Origin: Bacillota bacterium
GTDB taxonomy: Bacteria; Bacillota; Clostridia; Christensenellales; Aristaeellaceae
Reading direction: 5' to 3'
NCBI GenBank assembly: GCA_023411375.1
Contig: JAEYOW010000045.1
Coordinates: 1 to 61,791 of the forward strand
DNA: 61,791 nucleotides
This document shows, one piece after another, positions 61,641 to 61,791 of this stretch. A program made the translations under genes and the position numbers. Numbering within the stretch: the stretch's first letter is position 1; each line of letters starts with the position of its first letter. Below the pieces are notes generated by a model. The model saw only the letters and a program-made list of their open reading frames with translations, did no database searches and was not told the DNA's origin.

Positions 61641-61791
61641 GTTGCGGTTCATCCTCCCGGTATCAAGCGAAATGAGGTTTGGCGTCCGGGCTTTCCCGGT
61701 ACGGTTCACGATTGTACCATCATCCGCCGCGCCGGTCTTGCACGATCGCGCCAAATGATGGTATCAAATCTTCAAAACAGCGATACGGAGC

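Overview
The window looks like chromosome from a GC-rich, spore-forming member of the Clostridia (Bacillota). The signs are a canonical sporulation sigma factor SigG with a sigma-G-type promoter, the order rimO-pgsA-pncC-recA, a DUF5711-CvpA pair, a VTC/DUF4956/Cthe_2159-type surface locus, and strong Shine-Dalgarno sites with sigma-A promoters almost always spaced 17 bp. An affiliation near the Christensenellales is possible, but that is an impression, not a demonstration. I saw no rRNA or tRNA gene, CRISPR array, insertion sequence or prophage.

Layout. 0.1-6.3 kb: housekeeping genes on the minus strand (recA, pncC, pgsA, rimO; CvpA and DUF5711 proteins) with one GNAT gene on the plus strand. 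6.7-8.2 kb: an O-antigen-ligase-like membrane protein. 8.2-12.5 kb: a complete Fe3+/polyamine-type ABC importer with a fused double permease. 12.6-24.7 kb: a sugar-acid locus with two D-galactonate dehydratase paralogues, an LplB/LplC/LplA-type importer without its own ATPase, a membrane-bound AraC regulator, an unassigned (alpha/alpha) barrel glycosidase-like protein, a KDPG/KDPGal-type aldolase and a 2-keto-3-deoxygalactonate kinase. Together these would import an oligosaccharide or aldonate, process it, and send it through the De Ley-Doudoroff route to pyruvate and glyceraldehyde 3-phosphate. 24.8-28.8 kb: a HAD phosphatase, then a surface-polymer cluster in which the VTC polyphosphate-polymerase-like domain is fused in frame to DUF4956. 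29-31 kb: aconitase.

31.1-35.1 kb: a five-gene thiol-redox operon (flavin disulfide reductase, rhodanese-TlpA fusion, 48-residue CXXC protein, membrane polyferredoxin, Rrf2 regulator) behind a consensus promoter overlaid by TGTAAC half-sites. 35.2-37.6 kb: sigG, a sirtuin and a metallophosphoesterase. 37.9-43.6 kb: a minus-strand operon of nitroreductase, rarA, a Spo0B-like histidine kinase, a Wzx-like flippase and a glycosyltransferase. 43.8-50.8 kb: a LacI-controlled ribose-type operon (rbsD, btpA-like, rbsK, rbsA, rbsC, rbsB). 50.9-54.9 kb: a very large HD-GYP/TPR/GGDEF protein and an unrecognised helical protein.

54.9-57.2 kb: an AT-rich stretch with DnaA boxes, then dnaA, followed not by dnaN but by a zinc-ribbon gene. 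57.5-60.3 kb: an ECF sigma factor, a membrane anti-sigma-like protein and an orphan solute-binding-like protein in one operon. 60.4-61.6 kb: an MFS transporter.

Most notable: the redox operon and its operators, the VTC-DUF4956 fusion with a retained internal ribosome binding site, the sigma/anti-sigma/binding-protein operon, the separation of dnaA from dnaN, and the fact that all four solute-binding proteins carry signal-peptidase-I-type signals instead of lipoboxes.
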